This document shows positions 26,812 through 35,629 of a stretch of DNA of 64,000 bases, in pieces. Each line of letters begins with the position of its first letter. The stretch's first letter is position 1. Source of the DNA: Runella sp. SP2 (GTDB lineage: Bacteria > Bacteroidota > Bacteroidia > Cytophagales > Spirosomataceae); assembly GCF_003711225.1 (NCBI RefSeq), contig NZ_CP031030.1:4154001-4218000 (forward strand), read 5' to 3'. The notes below the pieces were generated by a model, which was given only the letters and a program-made list of their open reading frames with translations, made no database searches and was not told the origin of the DNA. The position numbers and the translations under genes were made by a program.

Positions 26812-27576
26812 GTGAATATGACTAACCTAGGATACATAGAAGTTAAAATACACGATATTCATCCAAGCGATTTTGATATTTCCCATGTAGTGGAATTACT
26901 CAAAAACGTTGAGAGTTTGTTGTATCCTAATGAAAGAAAAAAGCGCCCAATTATATCTTATGAAATCAAAGAAGGAAGCGTCCGAAATATTTTTAAAACT
27001 GACTTATCACAAGTTATTTTGGTAAATACAACCATTAAGAATATCAATGATACTAAATCTATTGACAATATTGACTTAATACAAGCCAAAGCAATAGAAA
27101 ATATTCAAGAGTGGGCATCAAAAAACAACCTAGATGTAGAAATTAAATCGTCCATAAAAAATACCAATAAGTTGGAAATAAACAGAAATACAAATTTCCA
27201 AAGAAGTGAAAATATATGGATTGATTCAGACCTCTATTTATATGGAAAAATAATAAGTATGGGTGGAAAAACTAACCCTAATCTACATATTTCAACAGAA
27301 GAACATGGTACAGTCATTATTCAAACAACAGAAGAAGTCTTAGCCAATCAAGCCGACAATAGACTTTATAAATATTCTGGTGTCCATGTACATGCAAAAC
27401 AAAATATTAAAAATGGTCAACTTGACAAATCCGACATTAAATTATTAGGCTTTATTGAATACGAACAAAGTCTCGATGATAACTATTTAGACAATCTGAT
27501 TAATGAAGCAAGCAAGTCGTGGACTGATATAAAAGATACAGACCAGTGGCTCGCTGAAATTCGGGGTTTACGATGA
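26812..27576 (+). CDS. Unknown protein cotranscribed with a PIN-domain gene
   Basis: A 254-residue soluble protein, visibly A/T-rich with Lys/Asn/Ile codons unlike its neighbours. No family is recognised. There is no signal peptide or membrane segment. The C-terminal tail (SWTDIKDTDQWLAEIRGLR) is Trp-rich and charged, as toxin-binding antitoxin tails can be. The start is GTG 26812 or ATG 26818. Its stop overlaps the start of the PIN-domain gene by 4 bp (ATGA), so the two are translationally coupled. A toxin-neutralising or guiding role is inferred from position only. Confidence 0.75.
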   Translation: MNMTNLGYIEVKIHDIHPSDFDISHVVELLKNVESLLYPNERKKRPIISYEIKEGSVRNIFKTDLSQVILVNTTIKNINDTKSIDNIDLIQAKAIENIQEWASKNNLDVEIKSSIKNTNKLEINRNTNFQRSENIWIDSDLYLYGKIISMGGKTNPNLHISTEEHGTVIIQTTEEVLANQADNRLYKYSGVHVHAKQNIKNGQLDKSDIKLLGFIEYEQSLDDNYLDNLINEASKSWTDIKDTDQWLAEIRGLR

Positions 27577-28043
27577 AAAAAGCATTTATTGACACAAATT
27601 TTCTTATAAAACTACTTAATATTCAAGACCCTGCACACAAAAATGCGGTAGCTTATTTCAAGTATTTTGTAGAAAATCAAATCATAATTATTGTCTCCTC
27701 CATAGCAGTAGGAGAATACTGTGTACAAGGTGAAATCACCCACCTTCCTCTCAAAAATCTTCAAACATTAAACTACAATATTCTACATGCCATTAAGGCT
27801 GGAAAGTGTGGATTTATCGCTTTCAATGCACGTAAGAACAAAGAAATTACGGTTGAACGTATAGTGATTACGAATGACGTAAAACTCTTTGCGCAAGCAG
27901 AGATTGAAAAAGTAACCTTTTATGTAACAGGTGACACAAAAAGCAAGTCTATTTTTGATTTACTTCGTAAAGAAGCTGGCCTATCTTACCAGTTTATTGA
28001 CATAAATAAGCCGCTCCAAGAAAGCTTTGGGGTTTTATTTTAA
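27573..28043 (+). CDS. PIN-domain-like protein, putative RNase
   Basis: A 156-residue protein with a PIN-like core: Asp7 in FIDTNFL, Glu48 in AVGEY, Asp102 in ITNDVKLF and Asp121 in VTGDTKS. These are the usual acidic metal-binding positions of PIN ribonucleases such as VapC. It is longer than most VapC toxins (about 130 residues), with a divergent middle. It is coupled to the upstream gene by a 4-bp overlap and shares its A/T-rich composition, which suggests joint transfer. Confidence 0.8.
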   Translation: MKKAFIDTNFLIKLLNIQDPAHKNAVAYFKYFVENQIIIIVSSIAVGEYCVQGEITHLPLKNLQTLNYNILHAIKAGKCGFIAFNARKNKEITVERIVITNDVKLFAQAEIEKVTFYVTGDTKSKSIFDLLRKEAGLSYQFIDINKPLQESFGVLF

Positions 28044-28054
28044 CGCAACTTCCC

Positions 28055-28492
28055 ATGTCTTCCATTTCACTTCGTCGAGCCACGCCCCCCGATGTTACGT
28101 TTATTTATTCATTTCTCTGCGAATTGGAGGAAGAAACGTTTGATTTTGAACAATTTAACGCCATCTACAATCGTAACCTTCTCAACCCCGACTGCCATTA
28201 TTTTTTAGCGTTCGACCACGACCGCTGCGTTGGCTACGCAAGTGTTCACGCTCAGTGGCTTCTTCATCATTGCGGCAAAGTGGGCGAAATCCAAGAAATG
28301 TTTGTCATCCCAGACTACCGAAGTAAGGGCATTGGACAACTGCTCATTCAGCAACTTTTTGCCGTGGCTCAGCAAGAAAATTTTGAAATTTTGGAAGTGA
28401 CCGCCAACAAAAAACGCCTTGATACTCACCGCTTTTACGAACGACAAGGGCTTGAGCGCACGCACTTTAAATTTGTCAAAAAAATGAAGTAG
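28055..28492 (+). CDS. GNAT-family N-acetyltransferase
   Basis: A 145-residue acetyl-CoA-dependent acyltransferase. The acetyl-CoA-binding motif A is clear (IQEMFVIPDYRSKGIGQLLI), followed by EVTANKKRLDTHRFYERQG, the typical GNAT C-terminal segment. The acceptor is unknown. Codon use returns to the local norm, unlike the PIN module just upstream. Confidence 0.9.
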   Translation: MSSISLRRATPPDVTFIYSFLCELEEETFDFEQFNAIYNRNLLNPDCHYFLAFDHDRCVGYASVHAQWLLHHCGKVGEIQEMFVIPDYRSKGIGQLLIQQLFAVAQQENFEILEVTANKKRLDTHRFYERQGLERTHFKFVKKMK

Positions 28493-28501
28493 GCGTACTC
28501 C

Positions 28502-28906
28502 TCACTTATTCCGCTTCATTTCCTCCCTTCGCATGGGCATGGAGTCGATGAGGCCGAAGATTTGTTCGGGTTTGACGGGCTTGGAACTGATAAGTTTTAC
28601 TTCCCCATCTTTGCCAATCAACCAAAAACAAAAGTGATTGGGAGTATAACGAAAACGTTCTTTCAAATGTGCCGCATCTTCAGGAGACAGCTCGGCCTCT
28701 ACGCAATCCACGACGCATAAATCACGCTCCAAAATACCCGCCCCGACCTCGCTCAACCATTTTTTTTGCGCCTTAAAATCCGCATCCGACGATTTTGGGC
28801 AATATACCATCACGACTCGGCTTTTCCCCACCATTTTCGACAAACGACTTTCAAGCGGGTCTTGCCCCCAGAAAAGCATACTTAACATTAAAGCGAACAC
28901 ATTCAT
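28502..28906 (-). CDS. DUF4174 domain protein, exported
   Basis: A 134-residue protein with a short hydrophobic N-terminus and a thioredoxin-like DUF4174 domain (RVVMVYCPKSSDADFKAQKK, then FCFWLIGKDGEVKL). Family function is unknown. No CxxC is present, so redox activity is unlikely. It converges on the GNAT gene with 9 bp between and lies downstream of the GDPD gene on the same strand, possibly in one transcript. Confidence 0.82.
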   Translation of the reverse strand: MNVFALMLSMLFWGQDPLESRLSKMVGKSRVVMVYCPKSSDADFKAQKKWLSEVGAGILERDLCVVDCVEAELSPEDAAHLKERFRYTPNHFCFWLIGKDGEVKLISSKPVKPEQIFGLIDSMPMRREEMKRNK

Positions 28907-28930
28907 ACCTCTTTCTTTTTTAGAATTACC

Positions 28931-29794
28931 TTACAAAGAACGTACCACTTTCCAAGCTTCAAGCGGGCGATCCGACGAAAGTATATCGCCACCTTGTTTC
29001 ACAAACTCTCCGTACAATTGGTCGCCACGCGCTGCCGCCATTTTGTCGAGGTTACCGAGCGTTCCCAAAATACACCGAATCCCTTTTTGGTGTAAAAATT
29101 GGCACAATTCACTGTTAGGTTCTCGTGTTCCCACAAACGCAATCATCCGATTATCAGGAATACCCGCTTCTTGGTGACGTTGGTACTCCTCTCGATTACG
29201 AATCGTGACTGAAATCATCACTTCGGGGTCCAGACGGTGGACTTTGGCGGCGTCTTGGGCGTTGTAAGTAATGATGGCTGCGTAGGAGTGCGCACGGTAT
29301 TTTTTCACCAAAGCAGCTACTTTTTCAAAGGGCACACTCCGCTTTACGTCAAGCGTAAACATTACTTTGTCTTTGCCCCACGTCAGTACCGTTTCTAAGG
29401 TTGGAATTTTGTAAGGTGTTAATGTTCCTTTGTTGTCTTCCAATTGCAGCGTTTTACAATACTCCCAATTCACCTCCCGCACCTTGCCTGAGCCCGTAGT
29501 GGTTCGCTCAAGGGCATCGTCGTGCATCATCATCAGCACACTGTCTTTGGTCATCGAAATATCGCACTCAATAATCACGGGCATTTGTTTGGCCAGCCAT
29601 TCAAACGACTCAATACAGTTTTCGGGATAGCCCGCGTAATCGCCACCGCCACGGTGGGCACTAATAAGGGGTTTGCTTTGAGCGCTGTATTGAAAACTTT
29701 CGCGCTTGACGCTCTTCAAATAAGTCGCAGGAGTGCAGCTGCTTGCCCATACCACTCCCACAAAAAATGCAATAAAACTTCCTTTTTTAAACAT
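28931..29794 (-). CDS. Glycerophosphodiester phosphodiesterase, lipoprotein
   Basis: A 287-residue lipoprotein (signal with VVWASSC lipobox) that hydrolyses glycerophosphodiesters to glycerol-3-phosphate and an alcohol. GDPD catalytic residues are visible: ISAHRGGG (His, Arg), PENCIES (Glu), IECDISMTKD (Glu, Asp) and MMHDDALERTT (His). The start at the ATG complementary to 29792-29794 is preferred because an upstream ATG at 29857 would overlap the divergent NIPSNAP gene and put 21 charged residues before the signal peptide. Confidence 0.92.
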   Translation of the reverse strand: MFKKGSFIAFFVGVVWASSCTPATYLKSVKRESFQYSAQSKPLISAHRGGGDYAGYPENCIESFEWLAKQMPVIIECDISMTKDSVLMMMHDDALERTTTGSGKVREVNWEYCKTLQLEDNKGTLTPYKIPTLETVLTWGKDKVMFTLDVKRSVPFEKVAALVKKYRAHSYAAIITYNAQDAAKVHRLDPEVMISVTIRNREEYQRHQEAGIPDNRMIAFVGTREPNSELCQFLHQKGIRCILGTLGNLDKMAAARGDQLYGEFVKQGGDILSSDRPLEAWKVVRSL

Positions 29795-29845
29795 AGAACT
29801 ACGCTTGATGTGTCTTTTGAAGGTACAAATTAACCAATAAACAAA

Positions 29846-30577
29846 ATGTTTAAACAATTTCTAACCATTATGCTTTTATTTGCTGCGGTGCTCACAGCAT
29901 CGGCACAAGATACGCGCTTGTTCGAAACCCGAATTTATTACACCGAACCTGGCCGTTTAGAAGCCCTTTTAGCCCGTTTTCGGAACCACACTACCAAAAT
30001 CTTTGAAAAACACGGCATGACCAACATCGGCTATTGGGTTCCGTTGCACGAAGAAAACAAGCTCATTTATGTCCTCGCCTACCCCGACCGTGCCGCGCGC
30101 GATGCCGCTTGGAAAGCATTTGGTGCCGACCCTGAGTGGGTGAAAGTGCGGACAGAATCGGAAGTAAGTGGAAAAATTGTGTCGAAAGTGGAAAGCATTT
30201 TTATGGATGCCACCGATTTTTCACCCAAAATTAAGTCTTCAAAAAGCAAAAAAGACCGCGTTTTCGAGCTTCGTACGTACACTACCAACCCTGGCAAATT
30301 GCCTGATTTGTTGGCACGTTTCCGCAATCATACGCTTAAATTGTTCAAAAAACACGGCATGACTAACGTCGCCTACTGGACGGTCAATGGCAAAGATGAT
30401 ACGCTTATCTACATCTTAGCACATCCAAGTGAGGAAGCTGGCAAAAAAGCATTTGATGCCTTCCGCGCTGACCCTGATTGGGTAAAAGCACGTGATGCCT
30501 CGGAGGTCAACGGAAAACTTGCGAACAAAGTTGAGTCGGTTTACATGAAAGCTACAGACTTTTCAACGATTAAGTAA
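29846..30577 (+). CDS. NIPSNAP family protein with two repeats, exported
   Basis: A 243-residue protein with a signal peptide (about residues 1-20, ending TASAQD) and two tandem NIPSNAP (dimeric alpha-beta barrel) domains at about residues 23-125 and 137-238. Each holds the pattern ...R-x-Y-(Y/T)-T-x-PG-x-L-x-x-LLARFRNHT and K-HGMTN. The function of exported NIPSNAPs is unknown. It is divergent from the GDPD gene, with 51 bp between starts. Confidence 0.88.
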   Translation: MFKQFLTIMLLFAAVLTASAQDTRLFETRIYYTEPGRLEALLARFRNHTTKIFEKHGMTNIGYWVPLHEENKLIYVLAYPDRAARDAAWKAFGADPEWVKVRTESEVSGKIVSKVESIFMDATDFSPKIKSSKSKKDRVFELRTYTTNPGKLPDLLARFRNHTLKLFKKHGMTNVAYWTVNGKDDTLIYILAHPSEEAGKKAFDAFRADPDWVKARDASEVNGKLANKVESVYMKATDFSTIK

Positions 30578-30586
30578 GACTCGCAA

Positions 30587-30684
30587 CCTTTCCAAGTTTC
30601 GTTAATCAACAAATCCAAAACTTGGAAAGGATTAAACGTGCCTTCGGTTTCTCAAAACCGAAGACGAGGTTTCTCAAAACCTCG
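30587..30684. repeat. Three palindromes between NIPSNAP and cytochrome genes
   Basis: cctttccaagttt (30587-30599) pairs with aaacttggaaagg (30618-30630). It is followed by cttcggttt-ctca-aaaccgaag (30642-30663) and cgaggttt-ctca-aaacctcg (30665-30684). The last two belong to the CTCA-loop family. Confidence 0.75.
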
Positions 30685-30718
30685 CGACAAAAATGCGTAC
30701 ATCAACCCCTCTTCTGCT

Positions 30719-31567
30719 ATGAAAATTTGGCTCTCTTTTACTTTCATTGCTCTTTCATTTGCGGCTTGCAACAGTTCACAACAATCAGACAATCAAGCCA
30801 AAAGCGACACTACAAACACCGATACCGCTGCGGTAGCAAAGGTGGATTCGATGGGCATCTATTTATCGGACTTAAAAGCTAAATTCCCTACTCCCGAGAC
30901 TATTGTTGTGGCTGACGACCCCGTTTTTCACCAAAAGAAAACCTACAAAGCCATTCCGTTACAGACGATTTTGGACACATTTTTACCCGCCTACAAGAAC
31001 CTCAACCGCAGCGAAACGCAGATTGTGTTTGAGTGCGAAGATGGCTATAATCCTTCGATGGCTTTGGAAAAAGTACTGAGTATAAAGGCATTTTTGGCCG
31101 TGGCTGATGTGGACGCCCCCCAAGGACAAGATTGGATAAACCCGACCAAAGAAGGTCGAGAAATGAAGATTGCGCCTTTTTATATCGTTTATACTGACGT
31201 GCCAGGCAGTGATGTCAGCTACAAATGGCCTTATAATTTGGTAAAAATTAGCCTTTCGGCCGCCTCAAAAGAATTAGCCGTATTGTTTCCCAAAGACGAC
31301 GATACCCAAGTAAAGGGTTTTGAGCTCTTTAAAGTCAATTGCCTCACTTGCCATTCGCTCAACAAAGTAGGCGGTAAAATGGGACCTGAGCTGAATTACC
31401 CCAAAAGTGTAACGGAGTATTGGAAAGTCGAACACATCAAGCAGTTTGTAAAAGCACCTTCGTCGTACCGCAACGAATGCAAAATGCCAGCCGTCACTCA
31501 TTTGAACGACAAAGAGTTAGACGCCATTGTGAATTATTTACAATACATGGCAAAACATAAAATATAA
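30719..31567 (+). CDS. c-type cytochrome lipoprotein
   Basis: A 282-residue lipoprotein (signal with FAAC lipobox near residue 15). The N-terminal domain (about 45-185) resembles molybdopterin-oxidoreductase-like fold regions (FECEDGYNPSMAL). The C-terminal domain is cytochrome c-like, with heme attachment CLTCHS and a distal Met ligand likely in CKMPAVTHL. It probably carries electrons in the periplasm. ATG 30719 was chosen because the upstream extension reads through palindromic repeats. Confidence 0.87.
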   Translation: MKIWLSFTFIALSFAACNSSQQSDNQAKSDTTNTDTAAVAKVDSMGIYLSDLKAKFPTPETIVVADDPVFHQKKTYKAIPLQTILDTFLPAYKNLNRSETQIVFECEDGYNPSMALEKVLSIKAFLAVADVDAPQGQDWINPTKEGREMKIAPFYIVYTDVPGSDVSYKWPYNLVKISLSAASKELAVLFPKDDDTQVKGFELFKVNCLTCHSLNKVGGKMGPELNYPKSVTEYWKVEHIKQFVKAPSSYRNECKMPAVTHLNDKELDAIVNYLQYMAKHKI

Positions 31568-31568
31568 C

Positions 31569-32420
31569 CTACACTCGTTCCCAATCATCGGGAAGTAAGT
31601 CTTTGGTATTGAATCGCTCCGTCGCAAACCATTGCTGCGGGGCGATTATTTTTTTGTCAGGAAAAGCCGCCAACCACGCCCCCCACCAACTGAACGTGCT
31701 ATTCGCAATGATGTGATGTTGGCACTGTGAGATAAGCACCAAGTCTTCTGCGGCCGAGTTTCCTTCCACAAAATGGGTCGGAACAGGAAAATGTAGATGA
31801 GTTTTGGCCCAAACAAGGTCATCCGAAAAAACAAAAAAAGTGGGTTGTTGAAGTTGGGGCAAAAGAACAGAGGTGGCTTTTTGGTAATAATTTAATCCAC
31901 AAGGCCGTAAAAAACGGTTGGCCATTGAGAGCAGCGTATAATCACCACGACGAACATGTACGCTCACCGCTTCACTGGTTTGAATCAAGTTTTGCCACAT
32001 TTGAAAACGCGTAAGAACAGGGATTTGTAGCTTTAATTCCTGTTTTACGAGAGAAGCAATGGGCTTAAAATAGCGCTCAGATTGCCAATAACCATCAAAA
32101 TATAAGTCACCGCGCAAACGAAGCATGAGCGGGGAAAAATGAAAATGAGGTTCCCGCTGGTAAAAGGGAGAAATAGCTCCCAAGCGCCCCAACATTGAAA
32201 AAGAAGCCCCCGCAAGCTCACTGATTTCGCGGTTAGTAGCCACTGATGCGTTGATTGAAAAAGCGTCTAACGCATACGTACGGGCTGTCCAAAACCGTGA
32301 AGCCTGTAACTGCGATATATCTAGCTTGAGTTCGGTTTGGTTTAAAAAAGCCAAATGCCGTCCCAATGCGTATTGAAACAACTGATTACCCAAACCACCG
32401 CTTAATTTTACGATAATCAT
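31569..32420 (-). CDS. Alpha-1,2-fucosyltransferase (GT11)
   Basis: A 283-residue GT11 enzyme that transfers fucose from GDP-fucose to surface glycans. Family hallmarks are MIIVKLSGGLGNQLFQYALG at the N-terminus, VHVRRGDY (about residue 136) for GDP-fucose binding, and NSTFSWWGAWL near the C-terminus. It is followed on the same strand by a second glycosyltransferase, consistent with a short glycan-assembly unit, though no polysaccharide cluster surrounds it. Confidence 0.93.
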   Translation of the reverse strand: MIIVKLSGGLGNQLFQYALGRHLAFLNQTELKLDISQLQASRFWTARTYALDAFSINASVATNREISELAGASFSMLGRLGAISPFYQREPHFHFSPLMLRLRGDLYFDGYWQSERYFKPIASLVKQELKLQIPVLTRFQMWQNLIQTSEAVSVHVRRGDYTLLSMANRFLRPCGLNYYQKATSVLLPQLQQPTFFVFSDDLVWAKTHLHFPVPTHFVEGNSAAEDLVLISQCQHHIIANSTFSWWGAWLAAFPDKKIIAPQQWFATERFNTKDLLPDDWERV

Positions 32421-32463
32421 AGCCGTACTTATTTTAGGCTTTGACTAGCTCAATGACATTTCG

Positions 32464-33597
32464 TCACACTTGATTATCAAGCAAACTGCATACTAATTGA
32501 TGATATTTTAGCGCAATTATATCCCAATGGTGCGTGTTTTTTATCACGTCTTTGCCCTCTTTCCCTAAACGTTTTCTCAACGCATCATCCTCTAAAAGTA
32601 GTCGTAGTTGGGATTGAAACGTTGTTTTGTCTTGAAAGCACATTCCACCCGCAAGCGACGAAACGACACCCACCTCTCGGCTCAAAAACGGCAGCCCCAC
32701 GGCCATCGCATCGAGTAGCATAAGCGGCTGGACTTCGGTATGAGTAGCCGTAACAAACACGTCGGCAGTACAGTAGGCAGCATGGATTTGGGCTTCGGTT
32801 TGTTGGTCAAACAAAAAAATGGTTTGGTTTAACTCCTTACCCGCAAGCCGTTTGAGGCGATTTGAAAATTCATTAAAATTACTTCCAATCAGAACCAAAA
32901 CTGCATCGGGCAGCTGCATTTCTCGGAACCATTTCACCAGTTCCCGCTGCCCTTTGGTGGATGTGTAATTAGAAACACATAACAGCATTTGCGCCATTGG
33001 AAGCCCATTTTCGAGTCGAAAATCTCGCGTGGAAGGCGTTCCAAAAGCAGGTCGAGCACCGTTAGGAATCACCGAATACGAAGAAATTTTATTCTTTTTT
33101 ACCCAAACCACGTCCGACATCCGCTGGGATTCGGGGACATCAGACAGGAATACGTAATGGTCGAAACTCCGCATTTTTTTGTCAAAATGCCAAGCTTGAC
33201 TTCGTTGGCGAAGCCACCAAACCAACCCTCGAATCCCACCCAAACGAACGTTGAAATTAGTACCATGACTTACCAAAACAACTTTTGCGGGTAAAGGAAA
33301 CAGTTCTATCACCCAGTCAGAAGCCCAATTATTCCAGCCGTGAACAAAAATCACGCCTGCCCCCAGCAACTTTAAAAGTAACTGATAATCAGCTTTTTGC
33401 TCAACATACACAACCTCAAACGGGAAATTCTCCCCCTTTTTTCCACGAGTGATTACCGTCACTTGATGTCCCCATTGGTGCAGCCCTAGGGCATGACGAT
33501 AGGCCACTTCGGCTACTCCGTGCGTTTCGGGGTAAAAGCCAAAAGCAACAATGAGAATTTTGTAGGGTTGCGCTAGGTGGTTTGCTGGTTTTTCCAA
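32464..33597 (-). CDS. Glycosyltransferase family 4 protein (GT-B fold)
   Basis: A 377-residue GT-B glycosyltransferase. The N-terminal Rossmann domain starts YKILIVAFGFYPETHGVAEV. The C-terminal domain includes LLCVSNYTSTKGQRELV and the nucleotide-sugar region CTADVFVTATHTEVQPLMLLDAMAVGLPFL, where the usual GT4 E-x7-E is recognisable though diverged. Donor and acceptor are unknown. Its start overlaps the chorismate mutase gene by 25 bp. Confidence 0.88.
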   Translation of the reverse strand: MEKPANHLAQPYKILIVAFGFYPETHGVAEVAYRHALGLHQWGHQVTVITRGKKGENFPFEVVYVEQKADYQLLLKLLGAGVIFVHGWNNWASDWVIELFPLPAKVVLVSHGTNFNVRLGGIRGLVWWLRQRSQAWHFDKKMRSFDHYVFLSDVPESQRMSDVVWVKKNKISSYSVIPNGARPAFGTPSTRDFRLENGLPMAQMLLCVSNYTSTKGQRELVKWFREMQLPDAVLVLIGSNFNEFSNRLKRLAGKELNQTIFLFDQQTEAQIHAAYCTADVFVTATHTEVQPLMLLDAMAVGLPFLSREVGVVSSLAGGMCFQDKTTFQSQLRLLLEDDALRKRLGKEGKDVIKNTHHWDIIALKYHQLVCSLLDNQV

Positions 33598-33875
33598 TGG
33601 TTCATTTCCTCTTGAATGAAATAGTTCACCAAATCGGTGTACATTTTTTCGATGGCATCTGGGTCAATACCCTCTTCTTCCGCCCACGTTCTTCGCTGAA
33701 CAAGCATGGCCTTGAAACGTTCGGGTGCCTTCACACTCGTCTCAGAAGTTTTAAATTTTGAGGCTGCTTTAACATACCCAAACCGTTGGCCAATCAATCG
33801 AATAATTTCACGGTCTAAAGCATCAATTTCGGTGCGAATTTCGACCATATTTTCACATTCAGCAGGTAGTTTCAT
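33573..33875 (-). CDS. Chorismate mutase-like protein (AroQ fold, PchB-like)
   Basis: A 100-residue all-helical AroQ-class protein. The N-terminal helix EIRTEIDALDREIIRLIGQR carries the conserved Arg and Asp residues, followed by YVKAASKFK (catalytic Lys) and the loop ERFKAMLVQR. It either converts chorismate to prephenate or has isochorismate-pyruvate lyase activity; sequence alone does not decide. Its tail overlaps a glycosyltransferase gene by 25 bp, an unexpected partner. The start is ATG (complement 33873-33875), with a GTG one codon upstream. Confidence 0.85.
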   Translation of the reverse strand: MKLPAECENMVEIRTEIDALDREIIRLIGQRFGYVKAASKFKTSETSVKAPERFKAMLVQRRTWAEEEGIDPDAIEKMYTDLVNYFIQEEMNHWKNQQTT

Positions 33876-34001
33876 CACAAATACAAGGTATTGATTTAAG
33901 CCACAAAGAAGCGCAAAAGCATTGAAAAGGCAAACAACTCCTACCTAAAGCAAGTTATTTTTATGAATCCTATTGAATCACCTCTTTAATCCCAACTCCC
34001 C

Positions 34002-34922
34002 TTGAAAATAATCATCTTAGGCGCAGGCATGACGGGCCTCTCAGCCGCCCGAGTTTTGACTCAAAATGGCCACGAAGTAACGCTACTCGACAAAGGGCGC
34101 GGCGTAGGCGGTCGGATGTCAACCCGTAAAATTGAACTTGCCAAAGCTGACCACGGCGCGCAGTATTTTTCGGCTAAATCGCCCGAATTTCGTCTTTTTA
34201 TTGATGAACTTATTACCGAAAAAATCATTTCGGAATGGCAAGTTCCTCAGCGCGAAAATGTGCGTTATATCGGGACAGCAGGGATGAACACCATTCCAAA
34301 ATTCATGGCTGCTTCGTTGAATATTCAACTAAACGAAAAAGCCATCCATCTTCATTCTCAATCGGTTGAAACTGAATCGGGCAACCAATACCCTTTCGAT
34401 GCGCTTATCTCAACGATCCCCATTCCACAAGCTACTGAGCTTTTTCAACGTTCACAAACAGTACTTTCGGAGGCTGACCAACGCGTTTTGGCTTCCATCG
34501 AATATGACCCTTGCATTGCCGTTTTGGCTACGTTGAACACGCCTACCACGATTGAAGGCGGTGGATTACTTTTGGAAAACCAACCCGTCGCGTGGACAGC
34601 CGATAACTTCCAAAAAGGCATTTCTTCCGTTCCTTCGGTCACATTACACGCCTCTGTCAACTACAGTCAGGCACACTTTGAAGATAATTTGCAAGAAGTA
34701 GGTAAAGATTTACTGGCCTCCGTCAGCGACTGGATTGCGCCTGAATCCATCGAACAAGTTCAAGTACATCGCTGGCGCTACAGCCTCGCCCGTCAGCGCC
34801 ACCCCCATTCTTTTTACAAACTCGAACACGCTCCCGTTTACTTGGCGGGCGACGCGTTTGGGATTGGCAACGTCGAAGGAGCGTTTTTGTCGGGGCTTGA
34901 AGTGGGAAAGCAGTTTGACTAG
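34002..34922 (+). CDS. Renalase-like FAD-dependent oxidoreductase
   Basis: A 306-residue flavoprotein. The FAD-binding GxGxxG (IILGAGMTGLSAARVL) opens the protein, followed by the renalase-type segment KGRGVGGRMSTRK and DHGAQYFSAKSPEF, and the C-terminal FAD motif VYLAGDAFGIGNVEGAFLSG. The start appears to be TTG at 34002, because no ATG lies close enough to keep the first beta strand. The substrate is unknown. Confidence 0.88.
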   Translation: MKIIILGAGMTGLSAARVLTQNGHEVTLLDKGRGVGGRMSTRKIELAKADHGAQYFSAKSPEFRLFIDELITEKIISEWQVPQRENVRYIGTAGMNTIPKFMAASLNIQLNEKAIHLHSQSVETESGNQYPFDALISTIPIPQATELFQRSQTVLSEADQRVLASIEYDPCIAVLATLNTPTTIEGGGLLLENQPVAWTADNFQKGISSVPSVTLHASVNYSQAHFEDNLQEVGKDLLASVSDWIAPESIEQVQVHRWRYSLARQRHPHSFYKLEHAPVYLAGDAFGIGNVEGAFLSGLEVGKQFD

Positions 34923-34940
34923 GGAAATCGCAAAAGCCGC

Positions 34941-34948
34941 TATCTTTG
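34941..34948 (+). promoter_or_regulatory. -7 element before the HD-domain gene
   Basis: TATCTTTG matches TAnnTTTG, 25 bp before the ATG at 34974. A TTTG at 34914-34917 could serve as the -33 element, at a somewhat long 23-bp spacing. Confidence 0.5.
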
Positions 34949-34973
34949 TATTCCATCCATTCCCACTCACTAA

Positions 34974-35567
34974 ATGATTTCTGACCAGTTATTACAGCAA
35001 ATTGAGTTCATCAAGGAGATTGACAAACTCAAATACATCCAACGCAAAACGAAGCTACTCAACAGCGACCGAAACGAAAACGATACCGAACACAGTTGGC
35101 ATTTGGCCCTGATGGCCATCGTTTTAGCCGAACACGCCAACGAACCTGTTGATGTGCTGAAGGTGGTTAAAATGGTGCTAATTCACGACATTGTTGAGAT
35201 TGACGCAGGCGATACCTTTATCTATGACACCCAGAAAAATCACTCAAATACCGACGAAGAAAGGCTCGCTGCTCAACGGATTTTTGGGCTACTTCCCCAA
35301 GCGCAAGCCAACGAATTGATTGCGATTTGGGAAGAATTTGAGGCAGGCGAAACCAAAGAAGCCAAATTTGCCCGTTCCATGGATCGTTTAGAGCCTCTCC
35401 TCCAAAATACCTCCAACAACGGAGGAACTTGGGCAGAATTTGGCGTTCCTTATGAAAAAGTCTATCAAAAGAAATCGGTCATTAAAGAGGGTTCTACCAC
35501 CATCTGGAACTACGCCGAAAACGTACTCAATGAAAACGTTGAGAAAGGAATTTTGAAGAAAGCGTGA
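34974..35567 (+). CDS. HD-domain phosphohydrolase (YfbR/HDDC2-like)
   Basis: A 197-residue metal-dependent phosphohydrolase. The HD-domain residues are visible in NDTEHSWHLALMAIVL (His), MVLIHDIVEIDAGD (His-Asp) and SMDRLEPLLQN (Asp). Related proteins are 5'-deoxynucleotidases. It is followed directly by an intrinsic terminator shared with the convergent pseudouridine synthase gene. Confidence 0.9.
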   Translation: MISDQLLQQIEFIKEIDKLKYIQRKTKLLNSDRNENDTEHSWHLALMAIVLAEHANEPVDVLKVVKMVLIHDIVEIDAGDTFIYDTQKNHSNTDEERLAAQRIFGLLPQAQANELIAIWEEFEAGETKEAKFARSMDRLEPLLQNTSNNGGTWAEFGVPYEKVYQKKSVIKEGSTTIWNYAENVLNENVEKGILKKA

Positions 35568-35580
35568 CCTACTTCATCAA

Positions 35581-35611
35581 AAAAGGGCTGCGTTTCCGCA
35601 GCCCTTTTTTG
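35581..35611. terminator. Bidirectional intrinsic terminator
   Basis: Stem gggctgcg (35585-35592) and cgcagccc (35597-35604) with loop tttc, flanked by A on the left and T on the right, so it can end transcription from both convergent genes. Confidence 0.9.
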
Positions 35612-35629
35612 TTAGTTTTTATTCTCGTC

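Noticed and set aside
23879-30630. The AACTTGGAAGG palindromes as regulator operators
   Set aside because: They lie after genes rather than near promoters, so a terminator or repeat-element role is more likely.
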